A stretch of 64,000 nt of DNA from Qipengyuania profundimaris (GCF_030717945.1 NZ_JAVAIM010000001.1:309131-373130); one strand, 5' to 3'; counted from the first letter of the stretch, positions 24,807 to 34,144 are shown. Notes: generated by a model from the letters alone, not told the origin. Numbers and translations are program-made.

Positions 24807-24892
24807 TAGGGATTGGTGGCTGACGCCGAAAGGTGAAAATTCCACCACAGGTGCGCAGACTGCAGCCAGCTGCGCGCCGCCTAGAGACTCGC

Positions 24893-25417
24893 ATGACAAA
24901 GAAACTAGTGAAGGGCACAGCGTCCTATGAAGGCGCTCTGCTCATGTGCCAGAACCTCGCCGAACTGACCGCCTACGAAGTCGCAGGTGACCAGTTCCTG
25001 ATCCCCGACGGTATCGGTAGTCCATCCGACATCTCGCAATCGCTGATCCTCATGCCTGGGGTGAGGCTGGCCTCCACCGAGATGGCAAGAGGCATCGCGA
25101 TGCTGGGGACGAGTGCCCTTGGCGTGAGATGCCTGCATTATCCTGACGGCGGACGCATCGGCGACTTCACCGTGCTGTTTGCAGAGAACGGCGGCGCCGA
25201 GCGCTTTGCAGCAATGCTCGCATGGGTCGATCAAGATCGCAGCCTCTACCTCATACCCGACGAGGACGAGGACGAAGCGGGAGGGGCATCCTTCAAGTTC
25301 GATCGGGGACTTCGAAAGGTCGATCAACCTTGGGCTGACGAGGCCGACCGGCAACGCGGTCTCGCAGAAGCGATGGCCCTGCTCCTGGCTGAAGGGCCTG
25401 ATAGCCGGGCCGACTGA
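24893..25417 (+). CDS. hypothetical acidic island protein
   Basis: No recognised family. The 174-residue soluble protein starts at ATG 24893 (a GTG at 24833 is possible). Features are an acidic loop IPDEDEDEAGG around residues 123-133 and a helical C-terminus (DEADRQRGLAEAMALLLAEG). It is divergent from the RM operon, sharing about 150 bp of control region, and is the first of four plus-strand genes leading to the relaxase. Confidence 0.62.
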   Translation: MTKKLVKGTASYEGALLMCQNLAELTAYEVAGDQFLIPDGIGSPSDISQSLILMPGVRLASTEMARGIAMLGTSALGVRCLHYPDGGRIGDFTVLFAENGGAERFAAMLAWVDQDRSLYLIPDEDEDEAGGASFKFDRGLRKVDQPWADEADRQRGLAEAMALLLAEGPDSRAD

Positions 25418-25436
25418 TCCCGGAATGAAGTGAAGG

Positions 25437-25505
25437 CTCGGCGCGTAGGCCGAGTGAGTTATGAAAATAGATGGGGGAGGGCGAGCTCGGCCAGAGCGGC
25501 CTCCC
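25437..25505 (+). promoter_or_regulatory. two small hairpins in the leader of the 25522 gene
   Basis: CTCGGC/GCCGAG arms (25437-25442 and 25449-25454, 6-nt loop) and GGGAGG/CCTCCC arms (25475-25480 and 25500-25505) occupy the gap after the first hypothetical gene. The second ends just before the AAAGGA ribosome site of the next gene. They may be a transcription pause or a control of translation; no T-tract follows. Confidence 0.35.
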
Positions 25506-25521
25506 TCAAAGGAAAATTTCA

Positions 25522-26046
25522 ATGAACGCTATTTCTTTGCAACGCCCTCTCGAGGGCGAACCTATGCTGCGGCCTATTACCCATCGCACAGGTAGCCGCT
25601 TCGCCTCGCTGCTGATGTCTTGCGGTCTTGTCACCGTTGAGACCGCCCGGTTCGACGAACGTATCGGCGGCGGCTTGTTCGAGAGCGAAGAGGCCGGAGT
25701 GGTGGTGACCGCTACCAGCTGCGATCGTCCGCTGCTCTATCACGAGTGTGAAGTTCTCGCACGGTTCTCCCGGAAGGATCTCATCCTGCTGCGCTTCGAT
25801 CCGCTCGAAGGGGTTACCTTCGACGTCCTCCTCGAAGGTGGCCAGGCCTGGCAGTGCAACTATCTCGCCTGGCGCCGCGAAGGTGACGATCTCTGGCTCG
25901 TTCCCGCACACACCGAAGGTCCCTTCTTCCGGCTGAGCGAGAATGGGCTCGAGACCTTTCAGGGCGCTCCTTACGAAAACGGCTATCAGCGCTACGCCGG
26001 CATTATTCGTGCTGTCGAAGCCCCCTCGTTCGAAGGGAGGTTCTGA
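25522..26046 (+). CDS. hypothetical island protein
   Basis: No recognised family. The 174-residue protein starts at ATG 25522, with AAAGGAAAATTTCA upstream. It is predicted mostly beta-strand (GVVVTATSCDRPLLYHECEV, DLWLVPAHTEGPFFRLS), lacks membrane segments and ends EAPSFEGRF. It is followed after 2 bp by the next gene with GGGAGG inside its own last codons, so the two are cotranslated. Possibly a plasmid-type accessory protein. Confidence 0.65.
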   Translation: MNAISLQRPLEGEPMLRPITHRTGSRFASLLMSCGLVTVETARFDERIGGGLFESEEAGVVVTATSCDRPLLYHECEVLARFSRKDLILLRFDPLEGVTFDVLLEGGQAWQCNYLAWRREGDDLWLVPAHTEGPFFRLSENGLETFQGAPYENGYQRYAGIIRAVEAPSFEGRF

Positions 26047-26048
26047 TT

Positions 26049-26672
26049 GTGGCGAAGGCAAAATCCAAGAAAGCTGAACTCGATGAAGCGACGGCAGCGC
26101 TGTCCAAGGTGAAGTTGAAGGTCTTCACGCACGATCCGTGCGACGAACATCCTGACCTAGGCTGGTTTCGCTATTGGTACGAGACCGAGTTTGACCGGCC
26201 GACCGTGACCGACTGGATCGCGAAGAAGTGCTCACCCGGAGACGATCCGAAGTTCGGTCGGGCAGCGCGTATCGAGGTCCTGCTGCCGCCCAGTGCGCCG
26301 GCTGATTACACGAACCTCGAGTTCCTGACCAAGCGGTTCGATCAAACTTTGCCTCCCTTTGAGAAGCATGCGCTGGTCCAAGCCAAGTTCTTGCTAGACG
26401 ACGATGAGGCCTGGCACATCGGCTATGAGCGGGTTCGCAGCTTCGCTCGGTCCCACTTCGCTCACCGGTACGTGGTCATAATGATCGCGCATATCCCGGG
26501 GACGGCCGGCCTGAAGGGCCAGGGCAATCACATCCACTGTGTCGTTCTCTCCAGGACTATCAACATCAACGGCTTTGGCGGCGCCTGTACGAGCCTGTGC
26601 AGCGATCGCGGCTATCACGCAGCGGTCGCTGCTTGGCAGGAGCACAAGGATACCTGGGACGTCACGACATGA
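26049..26672 (+). CDS. relaxase-like (HUH-type) protein, short
   Basis: A 207-residue protein from GTG 26049 (GGGAGG about eight bases upstream). The central segment HRYVVIMIAHIPGTAGLKGQ, then GNHIHCVVLSRTININGFGG, has the His-x-His pattern and the trailing Arg and GFG seen in motif III of MobA/MobL relaxases. It lacks a clear catalytic Tyr near the N-terminus and is much shorter than a full relaxase. It could be a partner of, or a degenerate copy beside, the large relaxase at 27652. It overlaps the next gene by ATGA. Confidence 0.55.
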   Translation: MAKAKSKKAELDEATAALSKVKLKVFTHDPCDEHPDLGWFRYWYETEFDRPTVTDWIAKKCSPGDDPKFGRAARIEVLLPPSAPADYTNLEFLTKRFDQTLPPFEKHALVQAKFLLDDDEAWHIGYERVRSFARSHFAHRYVVIMIAHIPGTAGLKGQGNHIHCVVLSRTININGFGGACTSLCSDRGYHAAVAAWQEHKDTWDVTT

Positions 26673-27172
26673 GTGGAGAAGAGAACAATGAGCCCATCCA
26701 TGCCCTAGCAGAGCACTGGGCTAAAAAGGGCCCCGGTGAACTCGAAAAAGTACAGGCAACCCTGAATCTCGCCCGCCAGCTATTGGCGGGCGGGAAAGCC
26801 CGGCCATACGCGGAGGGGGACAACCCGTTCGAACTAGCTCCCTATCCGTGGGAGACGAGCAAGCCACTCGCCGATGCTCCGCGGCGCATCTTCCTTGGGA
26901 CGGTGAGTGATCTGGCCACGGGTCAGGGACACACGGTCTGGTTCGCTGCCGGCCTGGCGAGGGACGAAGATGAATTTCGGAGGCAGTTAACTGCTCGCAT
27001 TGGGCATACTCTCGCCAATGGCGCCGAGGTAAACAAAGGCTTGGGAGAGTTTCCTTTTTCCCAAACCTTCATTTCTCAACCGGTGCGTGAGACGCTGCAA
27101 AGGTTCGACGGCGGAGAGGATGCTCCCGCCGGGTTTCTCTACCTCGCCCGGTGGCATGAGAACCGATCCTAA
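26669..27172 (+). CDS. hypothetical island protein
   Basis: No recognised family. The 167-residue soluble protein starts at ATG 26669, overlapping the relaxase-like gene by 4 bp. Its N-terminus is helical and charged (EPIHALAEHWAKKGPGELEK, QATLNLARQLLAGGKA). The rest is mixed, with FLGTVSDLATGQGHTVWFAAG in the middle. It is the last of the four-gene set before the oriT-like region. Confidence 0.62.
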   Translation: MSGEENNEPIHALAEHWAKKGPGELEKVQATLNLARQLLAGGKARPYAEGDNPFELAPYPWETSKPLADAPRRIFLGTVSDLATGQGHTVWFAAGLARDEDEFRRQLTARIGHTLANGAEVNKGLGEFPFSQTFISQPVRETLQRFDGGEDAPAGFLYLARWHENRS

Positions 27173-27428
27173 CGAGTTGTTTCCTATCGTAGGCGCTGGC
27201 GATCGTAATCTCATGAGCCAGCTAGCCGTGGAGAATAGACCCTGTGCATTAAGGCAGGGGAGCCTTGTCAATGATCCACCGAGCCAGCCCTCTCGTTGGC
27301 GATCAAAGCCTCCCCCGTCGGCCTTGGCTCAATACTGAATGCGATCACGTTGAGAGCAGAAACTTGTTGCTGATCACGCACACGGGAATAATTTTGCGTT
27401 GGGTTGAGGAAAGGGAGGCGCAATAGCG

Positions 27429-27489
27429 CTAAACTGATTTTCAGCAGCAAACTCAGTTTAGTTGCGTAGGCCTGCCAATGGCTTGGCAG
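27429..27489. promoter_or_regulatory. candidate origin of transfer: two dyads upstream of the relaxase
   Basis: In the 479-bp gap between genes (27173-27651) lie two perfect inverted repeats: CTAAACTGA-N15-TCAGTTTAG (27429-27461) and CTGCCAA-TGGC-TTGGCAG (27472-27489), separated by TTGCGTAGGC. Relaxase nick regions usually sit beside such dyads and near the relaxase gene. No exact match to a known nic core is evident. The rest of the gap shows no gene that I can support. Confidence 0.4.
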
Positions 27490-27651
27490 AACATGAGGTC
27501 GGGGTCTACCTCATCCTTTTTGGCATGCAAGCATGGGCCCGTTCGCCGATGTCTCGGATCGGGAAGACCTAAGAAAATAAATCGCGTTCATGTCTTGCGG
27601 CATGAGTCTCGTGTGCCTCAGAATAAGCACATAGCAAGAACAGAGGTCGCT

Positions 27652-30624
27652 ATGGTGCTGAACCCAAAAAGTCCGATTGGCAGATGCTCGGCACGGCTGC
27701 GGCGCTTACTCGAGATCGAGGAAGAGATGGCTCTTCAATGGAGAGTCAAAATCATTGCCCCAGAGAGAAACCAACATAGTTCAGGGCGGCGATGGTTGCT
27801 GCCAGCCAGCCTCGGAGTGCCTGGTCCCTTCAGCAGTCGACCGGTTTCCGCAGATGGGAAAGTGTCATTCCATTTCTCACACGAGACAGTCACAAAGGGA
27901 CCAGGCGGAGTCTCTATCCTCAGTTCCGGGTCAAGGCGGCGTTACCTCGCTGCCGGAGCCGCAGCTGAACACGAGGCATACATAACGAGACCGGAGGCCG
28001 TACCCACAATCTCTGCTGCCGACTTTGAAGAATATGCCGCAGGTCCTTGCGCAGTCGGAGGGCTAGATGGCCGAACCGCAGCAATCTTCAGCAATATTTC
28101 GGACGATCCAGAAAAACGGCGAGATTTATGGCTAAAGGCTCATCTGCATGAGAGAGAAGCCAACCCGGACCGTCTGGTCTTTAAAGCGAACTTCCTCAAG
28201 CCATCTGACTGGCGAAGATTGGCCAGCTCGGAAGGCCTCGGGGCTGAAGTGCGGGACATTGCGGCTCGCATGGCTGAAATCCCTGCCGGAACCTCGAAGG
28301 TTAAAGGCGATGCGATCTTGGAGGTCGACCTAGTCGAAGGTGCCAGGGTTAAGAAAGCTGCTGCATCAATAGTCGGTCCCTGGGACCGTAAGCGGCTGCC
28401 TATCCGTCTATCAAAGGGGCGTGGCGGTCGAACCCAGTTCCGGCTGACGGCAGAATTTCCTGACGGAATTGACGCAGCGGCCCGGGTGAGAATTACGCAG
28501 GCATATTGCCAGTACCTCGCAGAGTTCGGGGTTATGTACACGGCAGCGATTCACGCGCCCGACGAACACAATGATGAGAGGAATCATCACCTCCACATCA
28601 CCTATTATGATCGTCCGTGTTCGCAACTGCCCGACGGCCGCTGGGACTTCGAGGTGCGAGAGAAGGTCGAGGGCCAGCACAACCGTTATCGTTACCCGCA
28701 TCGCCAGCCCAAGATTTCCGAATTGGCGCGTACCGATGGAGCGGCAAATTACCGCGATCACCGCGCACTGGTCGTCACCCGAATGCGGGAGCACTTCGCC
28801 GACATCTGCAATGCAGAACTGACGAAGGTCGGCGTCCAGCGGCAGTTTGACCCTGGTCGATATACGCAGATGGGAATCGAACAGGAACCTACGCAGCCAT
28901 TGGGCCCGAGAGCTGCCCCGCTCGAAGCTGCCGGCATCGCCACAACTGTTGGCATGAGCAACGCTGAAATCCTGTGGTCATTTCGATTAGAGCAAGAGCG
29001 GAAGGAATGTGAGGCGTCGCGGTGCGAAAGGCAGAACCTTCGTAAAAAAATTGCGAGCGCCGCCGCTCCTCTCGAACCGAGTAACGAGAAAAGTGCTTTG
29101 CTGAAGTTTGAGCGCGAACTGGCAGAAGCGAGTAAGGTCCTCGACGATAACGAGCATGAGATTGCGTTTTTTCGAACCATTCTCGAAATGGCATATGCAA
29201 GACCTGAGAAGGTTTCCGACACCTGCTCAAGAATTCTGGCAACACTGGATGCGGGCAAGGGATCAGCGAGGGACCGGAAGGACCGAGCCCTTATCGAGGC
29301 TCGATTGGAAGAAGCGGATGGCTTTTTCGACCAGATCCTCGCCATTCAGGAGCGAAGCCTCGGCGAAATCAATCCAATCGTCGATCAAGTGCATACCGCC
29401 CGGAAGAAAATTCGTGCGCTCAGCACTGAGGTAGAGCCCTACCTCATAGCTGACAGTTCGGTTGCGAAAAAAATGATTATGCAGGATCAGCCGATATCCT
29501 CGGCGATGGATATTGGGCCCAAAGGTGAAGACCAATCCCGGGCCAAGTTCGACAATCTCATGGATCGCATTCTTAGGGAACTCGTGGTTCTGCCCCCCAC
29601 TGAGAGTCAGAAGCACTTTACCGTGCGGGGTATCAGCAAAGACGAATATCTGATGCTGAGCTCATCAGGCTTCGCACCCCTCGCTCAGGCGCGGCTGAAG
29701 AAGATCGCATCGATTCAGCATGAGCGCGTCGCCCAGGCCATTCGATTGCTTGAAGAGCACGGTCACCAGACCCTAGCGGATCTGGCCGAAACAGAGTCGA
29801 ATGCCCGGCGCGCTTTGCTGCATTTGAAGGTTTATGCGGATCATCCGCTTCTCAAACGGTCATGCGCGAGCATGCAAGAGCCGATCGTCTCGGAATCAGG
29901 GGCACAGGATGGACCAGAGAGAGGCTCGGAGCCAATCGAGGCTATCCCCGCACGATCCGAGAAGACTGATCTGATTGACCTCGACAGCAAGCTTGCGTCG
30001 GAGAAAGAGGCGGCCAACCATGCGCGCGACCTAACCATTCGAGATTTTGTAACCTTCATCCGAGACAATCCGGGTGTCATTATCGAAGAACACGATGGTA
30101 GCTTGAGACTATCCAGAGAAAGCGCAGGCGACTGGAAAATCAGTGCAGACGTGTTCAGCGAGGAGCCGCTTGTGAAGGAGGCGCTCGCGGATAGGGCTCG
30201 CGCCAATCTTGAAATCGAGCAGCGAGAGGCGGCCGCTGCCAATGACGCACGGTGCGAGCAACACGATCAGCGCTTGCGGGCGCGGATCATGAAAGAGATA
30301 GACTGTGCAGGCGTGCGGCCAGTCTTCTGGAATGGTGAGCGCTGGGAAGTAACAACAGCCAGCGCCGACTTGGCTGAAATCGCCAACTCGTGGCAAGGCC
30401 ATCCTGACCTGCAGGCGGCTTACAAGGCCTCCGATAGGATATGGGCTGGTCGAGAGTCGCTCGATCAGAAAAAAGCGATGGAGACAGTAAGCTCATCCTT
30501 CGACCTCACCGCGAAGGGCGATGGACTAAAATTGCTACGGGATGCGAAGGCTGATGATCCGGGTTACTCGGCCGCACTGCTCAAAAGGCATCAAGAAAAC
30601 ACCGGAGGCCGAGGCAAACGATAG
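27652..30624 (+). CDS. MobA/MobL-type relaxase
   Basis: Probable DNA-nicking enzyme for mobilisation. I chose ATG 27652 (AGAGG eight bases upstream), giving 990 residues; other starts are possible. Motif III is visible as HAPDEHNDERNHHLHITYYDR (residues 301-321), the metal-binding His triad of MOBQ-like relaxases. The expected N-terminal region is altered: VSFHFSHETVTKGPGG around 71-86, with no clean Tyr at the usual spot. The C-terminal 600 residues are long helical and coiled-coil segments with no helicase or primase motif that I can see. The four-gene set lies upstream. Confidence 0.75.
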   Translation: MVLNPKSPIGRCSARLRRLLEIEEEMALQWRVKIIAPERNQHSSGRRWLLPASLGVPGPFSSRPVSADGKVSFHFSHETVTKGPGGVSILSSGSRRRYLAAGAAAEHEAYITRPEAVPTISAADFEEYAAGPCAVGGLDGRTAAIFSNISDDPEKRRDLWLKAHLHEREANPDRLVFKANFLKPSDWRRLASSEGLGAEVRDIAARMAEIPAGTSKVKGDAILEVDLVEGARVKKAAASIVGPWDRKRLPIRLSKGRGGRTQFRLTAEFPDGIDAAARVRITQAYCQYLAEFGVMYTAAIHAPDEHNDERNHHLHITYYDRPCSQLPDGRWDFEVREKVEGQHNRYRYPHRQPKISELARTDGAANYRDHRALVVTRMREHFADICNAELTKVGVQRQFDPGRYTQMGIEQEPTQPLGPRAAPLEAAGIATTVGMSNAEILWSFRLEQERKECEASRCERQNLRKKIASAAAPLEPSNEKSALLKFERELAEASKVLDDNEHEIAFFRTILEMAYARPEKVSDTCSRILATLDAGKGSARDRKDRALIEARLEEADGFFDQILAIQERSLGEINPIVDQVHTARKKIRALSTEVEPYLIADSSVAKKMIMQDQPISSAMDIGPKGEDQSRAKFDNLMDRILRELVVLPPTESQKHFTVRGISKDEYLMLSSSGFAPLAQARLKKIASIQHERVAQAIRLLEEHGHQTLADLAETESNARRALLHLKVYADHPLLKRSCASMQEPIVSESGAQDGPERGSEPIEAIPARSEKTDLIDLDSKLASEKEAANHARDLTIRDFVTFIRDNPGVIIEEHDGSLRLSRESAGDWKISADVFSEEPLVKEALADRARANLEIEQREAAAANDARCEQHDQRLRARIMKEIDCAGVRPVFWNGERWEVTTASADLAEIANSWQGHPDLQAAYKASDRIWAGRESLDQKKAMETVSSSFDLTAKGDGLKLLRDAKADDPGYSAALLKRHQENTGGRGKR

Positions 30625-30712
30625 AGCTTCTCTCTTCGGCCAAATTTCCATAGAAAATCTTGAGAAAAATAAGGTTCTTTGCCAAGCCTCCTGTTGAATG
30701 AGGGGGCAGCCT

Positions 30713-32407
30713 GTGGCGCACGAAGAACACTTCGATCAATTGAGGGCTGTTAAGCGCAGGCTGGGTTTAAGGCGTCGGGTCGCGACCACTATCGCAATCG
30801 GGCTCGGCCTCCTCTTCACATCGCTCGTCGCACTCAGTGTATACGATCCTCAACAAGTGCTGTTCGCGCATTTAGAGCCCGTCCGTATCATCGCATTGAT
30901 GGGGCTCCTCGCTACGGTGGCTGTTCGTCTCATATTAGGGGCCCGGATTCGTCGACTTGCCTCATTCGAGGCCAAGGCGGACGGTGCCCTCAAGCTCGGA
31001 GACTCGTCTAGCTTAAGAAGCTGCATGAACGAACTCGCCGATCAAGCCGACTCAAACTCAGATTTTGCAGCTGTGATATCAACATTCTGGCCTCGCCTGT
31101 CTCGGCGTCTCGAAGAACTTTTGGATCGAGAGGCCAGGCTAAAGCGTGCCGCCAATATCGCTCAGCTTTGTGAAGAAGCGGACCGGCTAGTTAAGGATGC
31201 ATTATGCCGCCAGCATGAGAGTAAACCCCATGTCCGCGCAAAATTGGAACTCGAACAAGCGCTGTCCCACCTCCGAAAGCTCGTCGCCGAAGCGGACCGG
31301 CAATTCGAAGAGGCTCTGGAAAAGAAATTTCTGAAAGCATGGGCAACAATCACGCGCCCTGGGCGGAAGGAACTGCGCAACGCTAGGGATCAGATTAAGG
31401 CTCTAGAGGCGGCGTTAGCGAACGTTTCCGCAAACTCAGAACTGATCGCCACCGAGCAGGAATATGAAGACCTCTTGAGGCTGGTTGATCAGCGGCTTTC
31501 GACTGCCAAAAAACTGGCATCGGAAGCTATCCCCGCCAGCCATCATCACCAATTTGAACCGGATCATGCCTTAAGTGTCGGATTGATTTCAGCTGCAATG
31601 TCAGTGCCAGTTTCAGTGGCGATGGACTTGGATCAGGCGGGAAGCGTCTATGATGCACTTCGCGACGTCAATGGGAACTATGCCTCACTGACTGACCTAG
31701 AAATCTGGCAAGAATCTCTGTCTATGTCAGCAGAGTCTCTCGCCGGCCTGGCCGCTCTAACCAAGGGTTCCTATTTCGAGGGCTTGGTCGAGAATGAGTT
31801 AGGCGGTGAACGCTTCGCGAATTTCAACCATCCGGATACGGACATTGTGATAGATGGGGTCGCTTTCCAAATTAAAGCGACCGACAATGCCGCCTACGTC
31901 GAAAGCGTCGCCGACCATATTCCTGTCGTAACGACGACGGAGGTAGCTGAACTTACCGGTGGTATCGACATCGGCTATTCCGACCTCGATCTCACAGAAG
32001 CTGTTGACTTGGCACTGGGCGGATCGGTCATCGATTTTGGCGACACGCTTCTCGACGGCATTTCTACAGGCATTGGTGGCGTGGGCATCGTCGCCATCAT
32101 CCGCGGAGCAAATGCGGCGTGGGGCAAGTATCGGTCAGGGGGAAATGCAGCCAGCGCACTAGGGGCGGGCGTTACTGCAACTGCCGTAGATGTTGCGCGC
32201 ACGTTCGTGAATGTCGCTGAGCTCGGATACCGAGGGGGGCAGATGGCGACGCGGACGATCGCCCGTTTGAGCTCTAGTGACAAGATGTTGGTCGATGAGG
32301 AGCGGAAGCCTGGGTCAGAGGTTCCTAGGCCATCGGAGTATAAAGCGCCATTCGACCTTCACTCAAACAACATCATTTACGTTGGAAGCAAACCGCTAGA
32401 GCCTTGA
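30713..32407 (+). CDS. membrane protein with coiled coil and candidate PD-(D/E)XK-like domain
   Basis: GTG 30713 has AGGGGGC seven bases upstream; ATG 30698 gives 569 residues, used for numbering here. Two membrane helices (about 31-48 and 63-80) are followed by a long helical, coiled-coil part (100-280). Then comes KGSYFEGLVENELGG (356-370) with TDIVIDGVAFQIKATDN (381-397). The spacing Glu361, Asp382, Gln391-x-Lys393 fits the E...D...(Q/E)xK pattern of Mrr-like nucleases. Residues 455-500 are Gly/Ala-rich and hydrophobic (ISTGIGGVGIVAIIRGA), possibly membrane-active. It could be a defence or mobility nuclease held at the membrane; the function is inferred only. Confidence 0.6.
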   Translation: MAHEEHFDQLRAVKRRLGLRRRVATTIAIGLGLLFTSLVALSVYDPQQVLFAHLEPVRIIALMGLLATVAVRLILGARIRRLASFEAKADGALKLGDSSSLRSCMNELADQADSNSDFAAVISTFWPRLSRRLEELLDREARLKRAANIAQLCEEADRLVKDALCRQHESKPHVRAKLELEQALSHLRKLVAEADRQFEEALEKKFLKAWATITRPGRKELRNARDQIKALEAALANVSANSELIATEQEYEDLLRLVDQRLSTAKKLASEAIPASHHHQFEPDHALSVGLISAAMSVPVSVAMDLDQAGSVYDALRDVNGNYASLTDLEIWQESLSMSAESLAGLAALTKGSYFEGLVENELGGERFANFNHPDTDIVIDGVAFQIKATDNAAYVESVADHIPVVTTTEVAELTGGIDIGYSDLDLTEAVDLALGGSVIDFGDTLLDGISTGIGGVGIVAIIRGANAAWGKYRSGGNAASALGAGVTATAVDVARTFVNVAELGYRGGQMATRTIARLSSSDKMLVDEERKPGSEVPRPSEYKAPFDLHSNNIIYVGSKPLEP

Positions 32408-32476
32408 TGACCGTGAGCGGGTGCCATTCGCCTCGGTAAGTTGGGACTTGTTTGGACATCTCGCTCTCATGCAGGG

Positions 32477-32588
32477 ACTGCGGGTAACTGCGGGTGTGGT
32501 GGAGCATGCGCGCGTCCTCTGAGGACCGGTTTTACATGGCCTATGTATAGCTGGTGGATACCCGCAACTACCCGCAACTACCCGCTAT
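32477..32588. repeat. inverted array of 10-bp iterons around a palindrome
   Basis: Two tandem copies of ACTGCGGGT(A/G) (32477-32496) face three tandem copies of TACCCGC(A/T)A(C/T) (32559-32588) in inverted orientation. Midway lies the palindrome GTCCTCTGAGGAC (32514-32526). The array fills the gap between two convergent genes. Its period and symmetry suggest protein-binding iterons of a replication or transfer origin. Confidence 0.8.
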
Positions 32589-32593
32589 CATCA

Positions 32594-34144
32594 TCAACTA
32601 TCGGCAACCACATTTACCGATCGGACACACCACTTCTGCTGTTTCTTATGAGCGTCGAAATTCGCGAGTAGTTTGAGGGAACCGATCACACGGTCCTTAT
32701 GGCGGCCAAGGAAAATCCCGAGATCTCTCGAGGAAATCTCGCCCTCGCTGGAATTCTTGATCTCCAAAAGCGCCTCGCAAAGGTCCGGGTAGATGCGCTT
32801 CCCCTGATTATCGCTGCTCTTAGCCAGCTCGATGACCTCACCGGTCGTGAGCCATTTCTCCCCAACGGCCTTTTCAAGGGAATATAACATGCGTGACAAC
32901 AAGACGATGGTAGGGTCAGTGGCGCGAGTCTCGGACATGGTTTCCACAGGGTCCGCATAACCAAGCCAGACGAGTGGTGAGCGGACCAACCGGCTCCAAT
33001 CCCCAAACGAGGCAAGAGGATTTAGAAGGTTGGGATAGCCGGCTACTATGTATGCACGCACTACAGTGAGAGCTGCAGCAATATAGCGGCCCCTGTCGGA
33101 CAAGATATCCTGAAACGGATCCCTTTTGAACTTGCGCAGCTCCGGACGCTCATGGTTCGTATCCAAGGAGCATGTAACCACCCTCCGCGTCATGTCTCCG
33201 ACGAGCTGAATATTATTTCCGTTGCAAAACACAGTCGCTCGGTTTTCGACCGATACGGTTCGAGAAGTCCCAAGAATGCGGAGAGAGATCACCGGTCGCT
33301 CCACGATCTGACACAAAGCGTCGCTACCCAGTTTACCGTTCACGTTGTCGATATTGATTATCGGCTGACCTTTCAGCAGCTCTCCTGCGACACGCTTGTC
33401 GGTTTCATCTTCCCCAGCACCTGCAGCGATCACAGGAGCTCTATCTCCCGTGGCGACCGCAGACCAAAGATCAACTCCGTAAGATTTACCACTCGCAGCA
33501 GTAGGCGCCTTCATTGCATGCATCGGTACGACGAGAAGAGCCCCGCGGGCGACAGTGCTAAGAAATCCGGACAACGCGACTGCTCGGCTCGGAGCATCCA
33601 CAAACGCAAATTCGTCAAGAAGGCTATCGAGAAGTCGCAATGCGGCCAATGCATCATCTTTGGTCGGAGCATCTGGAATTGCCGGCAATTCTGGGGGATC
33701 AAGCAGAAGTAACTGTGTCTGCTCGTCATAGCCAGGGCTGGAGAGGATCGAGCCGTCGGGCCTCAGCGTCGGAGTCGTGATGACGCCCGATAGTTGAGGG
33801 AAATGCCACTCCCCCTCTCTTGCGAGAATCACCGAAGCGACATCTTTGGGGGGGTCCACCGGGACCCACGACTGCCTGGATTGATGAAACCGCAAAAACT
33901 GTGCCGATCTGCTCATCTGATCGCGCATGTAGTCGATCGAGACGTCCTTGATCCGAGGCACTTTGGTCTTGTAACCGTGCGATGCAGTTGTGGTGTCGAC
34001 AATTGGACGTACCAAGCCGGACCGAACGTAGAATGGGGCGCCGTTATTCCGCAACGCCAGCTCTGCCTCATCAGCAACGATGTGCAGCGAGCCTTCCTGG
34101 GTCTTGATGGTGGGGCGCTCTCCGCTTTGCTCGTTGACGGTCAT
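32594..34144 (-). CDS. P-loop ATPase resembling SF3/D5-type replication helicases
   Basis: Probable replication ATPase of the element. The 516-residue protein has Walker A MKAPTAASGKS (211-221), Walker B PIINIDN (261-267), and a polar motif-C-like VFCNGNN around 306-312. The C-terminal 130 residues look like a winged-helix region (EKWLTTGEVIELAKSSDNQG, GEISSRDLGIFLGRHKDRV). It lacks a primase domain. The start overlaps the AlpA-like gene stop by ATGA. The iteron array directly follows its 3' end. Confidence 0.7.
   Translation of the reverse strand: MTVNEQSGERPTIKTQEGSLHIVADEAELALRNNGAPFYVRSGLVRPIVDTTTASHGYKTKVPRIKDVSIDYMRDQMSRSAQFLRFHQSRQSWVPVDPPKDVASVILAREGEWHFPQLSGVITTPTLRPDGSILSSPGYDEQTQLLLLDPPELPAIPDAPTKDDALAALRLLDSLLDEFAFVDAPSRAVALSGFLSTVARGALLVVPMHAMKAPTAASGKSYGVDLWSAVATGDRAPVIAAGAGEDETDKRVAGELLKGQPIINIDNVNGKLGSDALCQIVERPVISLRILGTSRTVSVENRATVFCNGNNIQLVGDMTRRVVTCSLDTNHERPELRKFKRDPFQDILSDRGRYIAAALTVVRAYIVAGYPNLLNPLASFGDWSRLVRSPLVWLGYADPVETMSETRATDPTIVLLSRMLYSLEKAVGEKWLTTGEVIELAKSSDNQGKRIYPDLCEALLEIKNSSEGEISSRDLGIFLGRHKDRVIGSLKLLANFDAHKKQQKWCVRSVNVVADS

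Noticed and set aside
32477..32588. CRISPR array
   Set aside because: Units are only 10 bp, contiguous without spacers and in two orientations.
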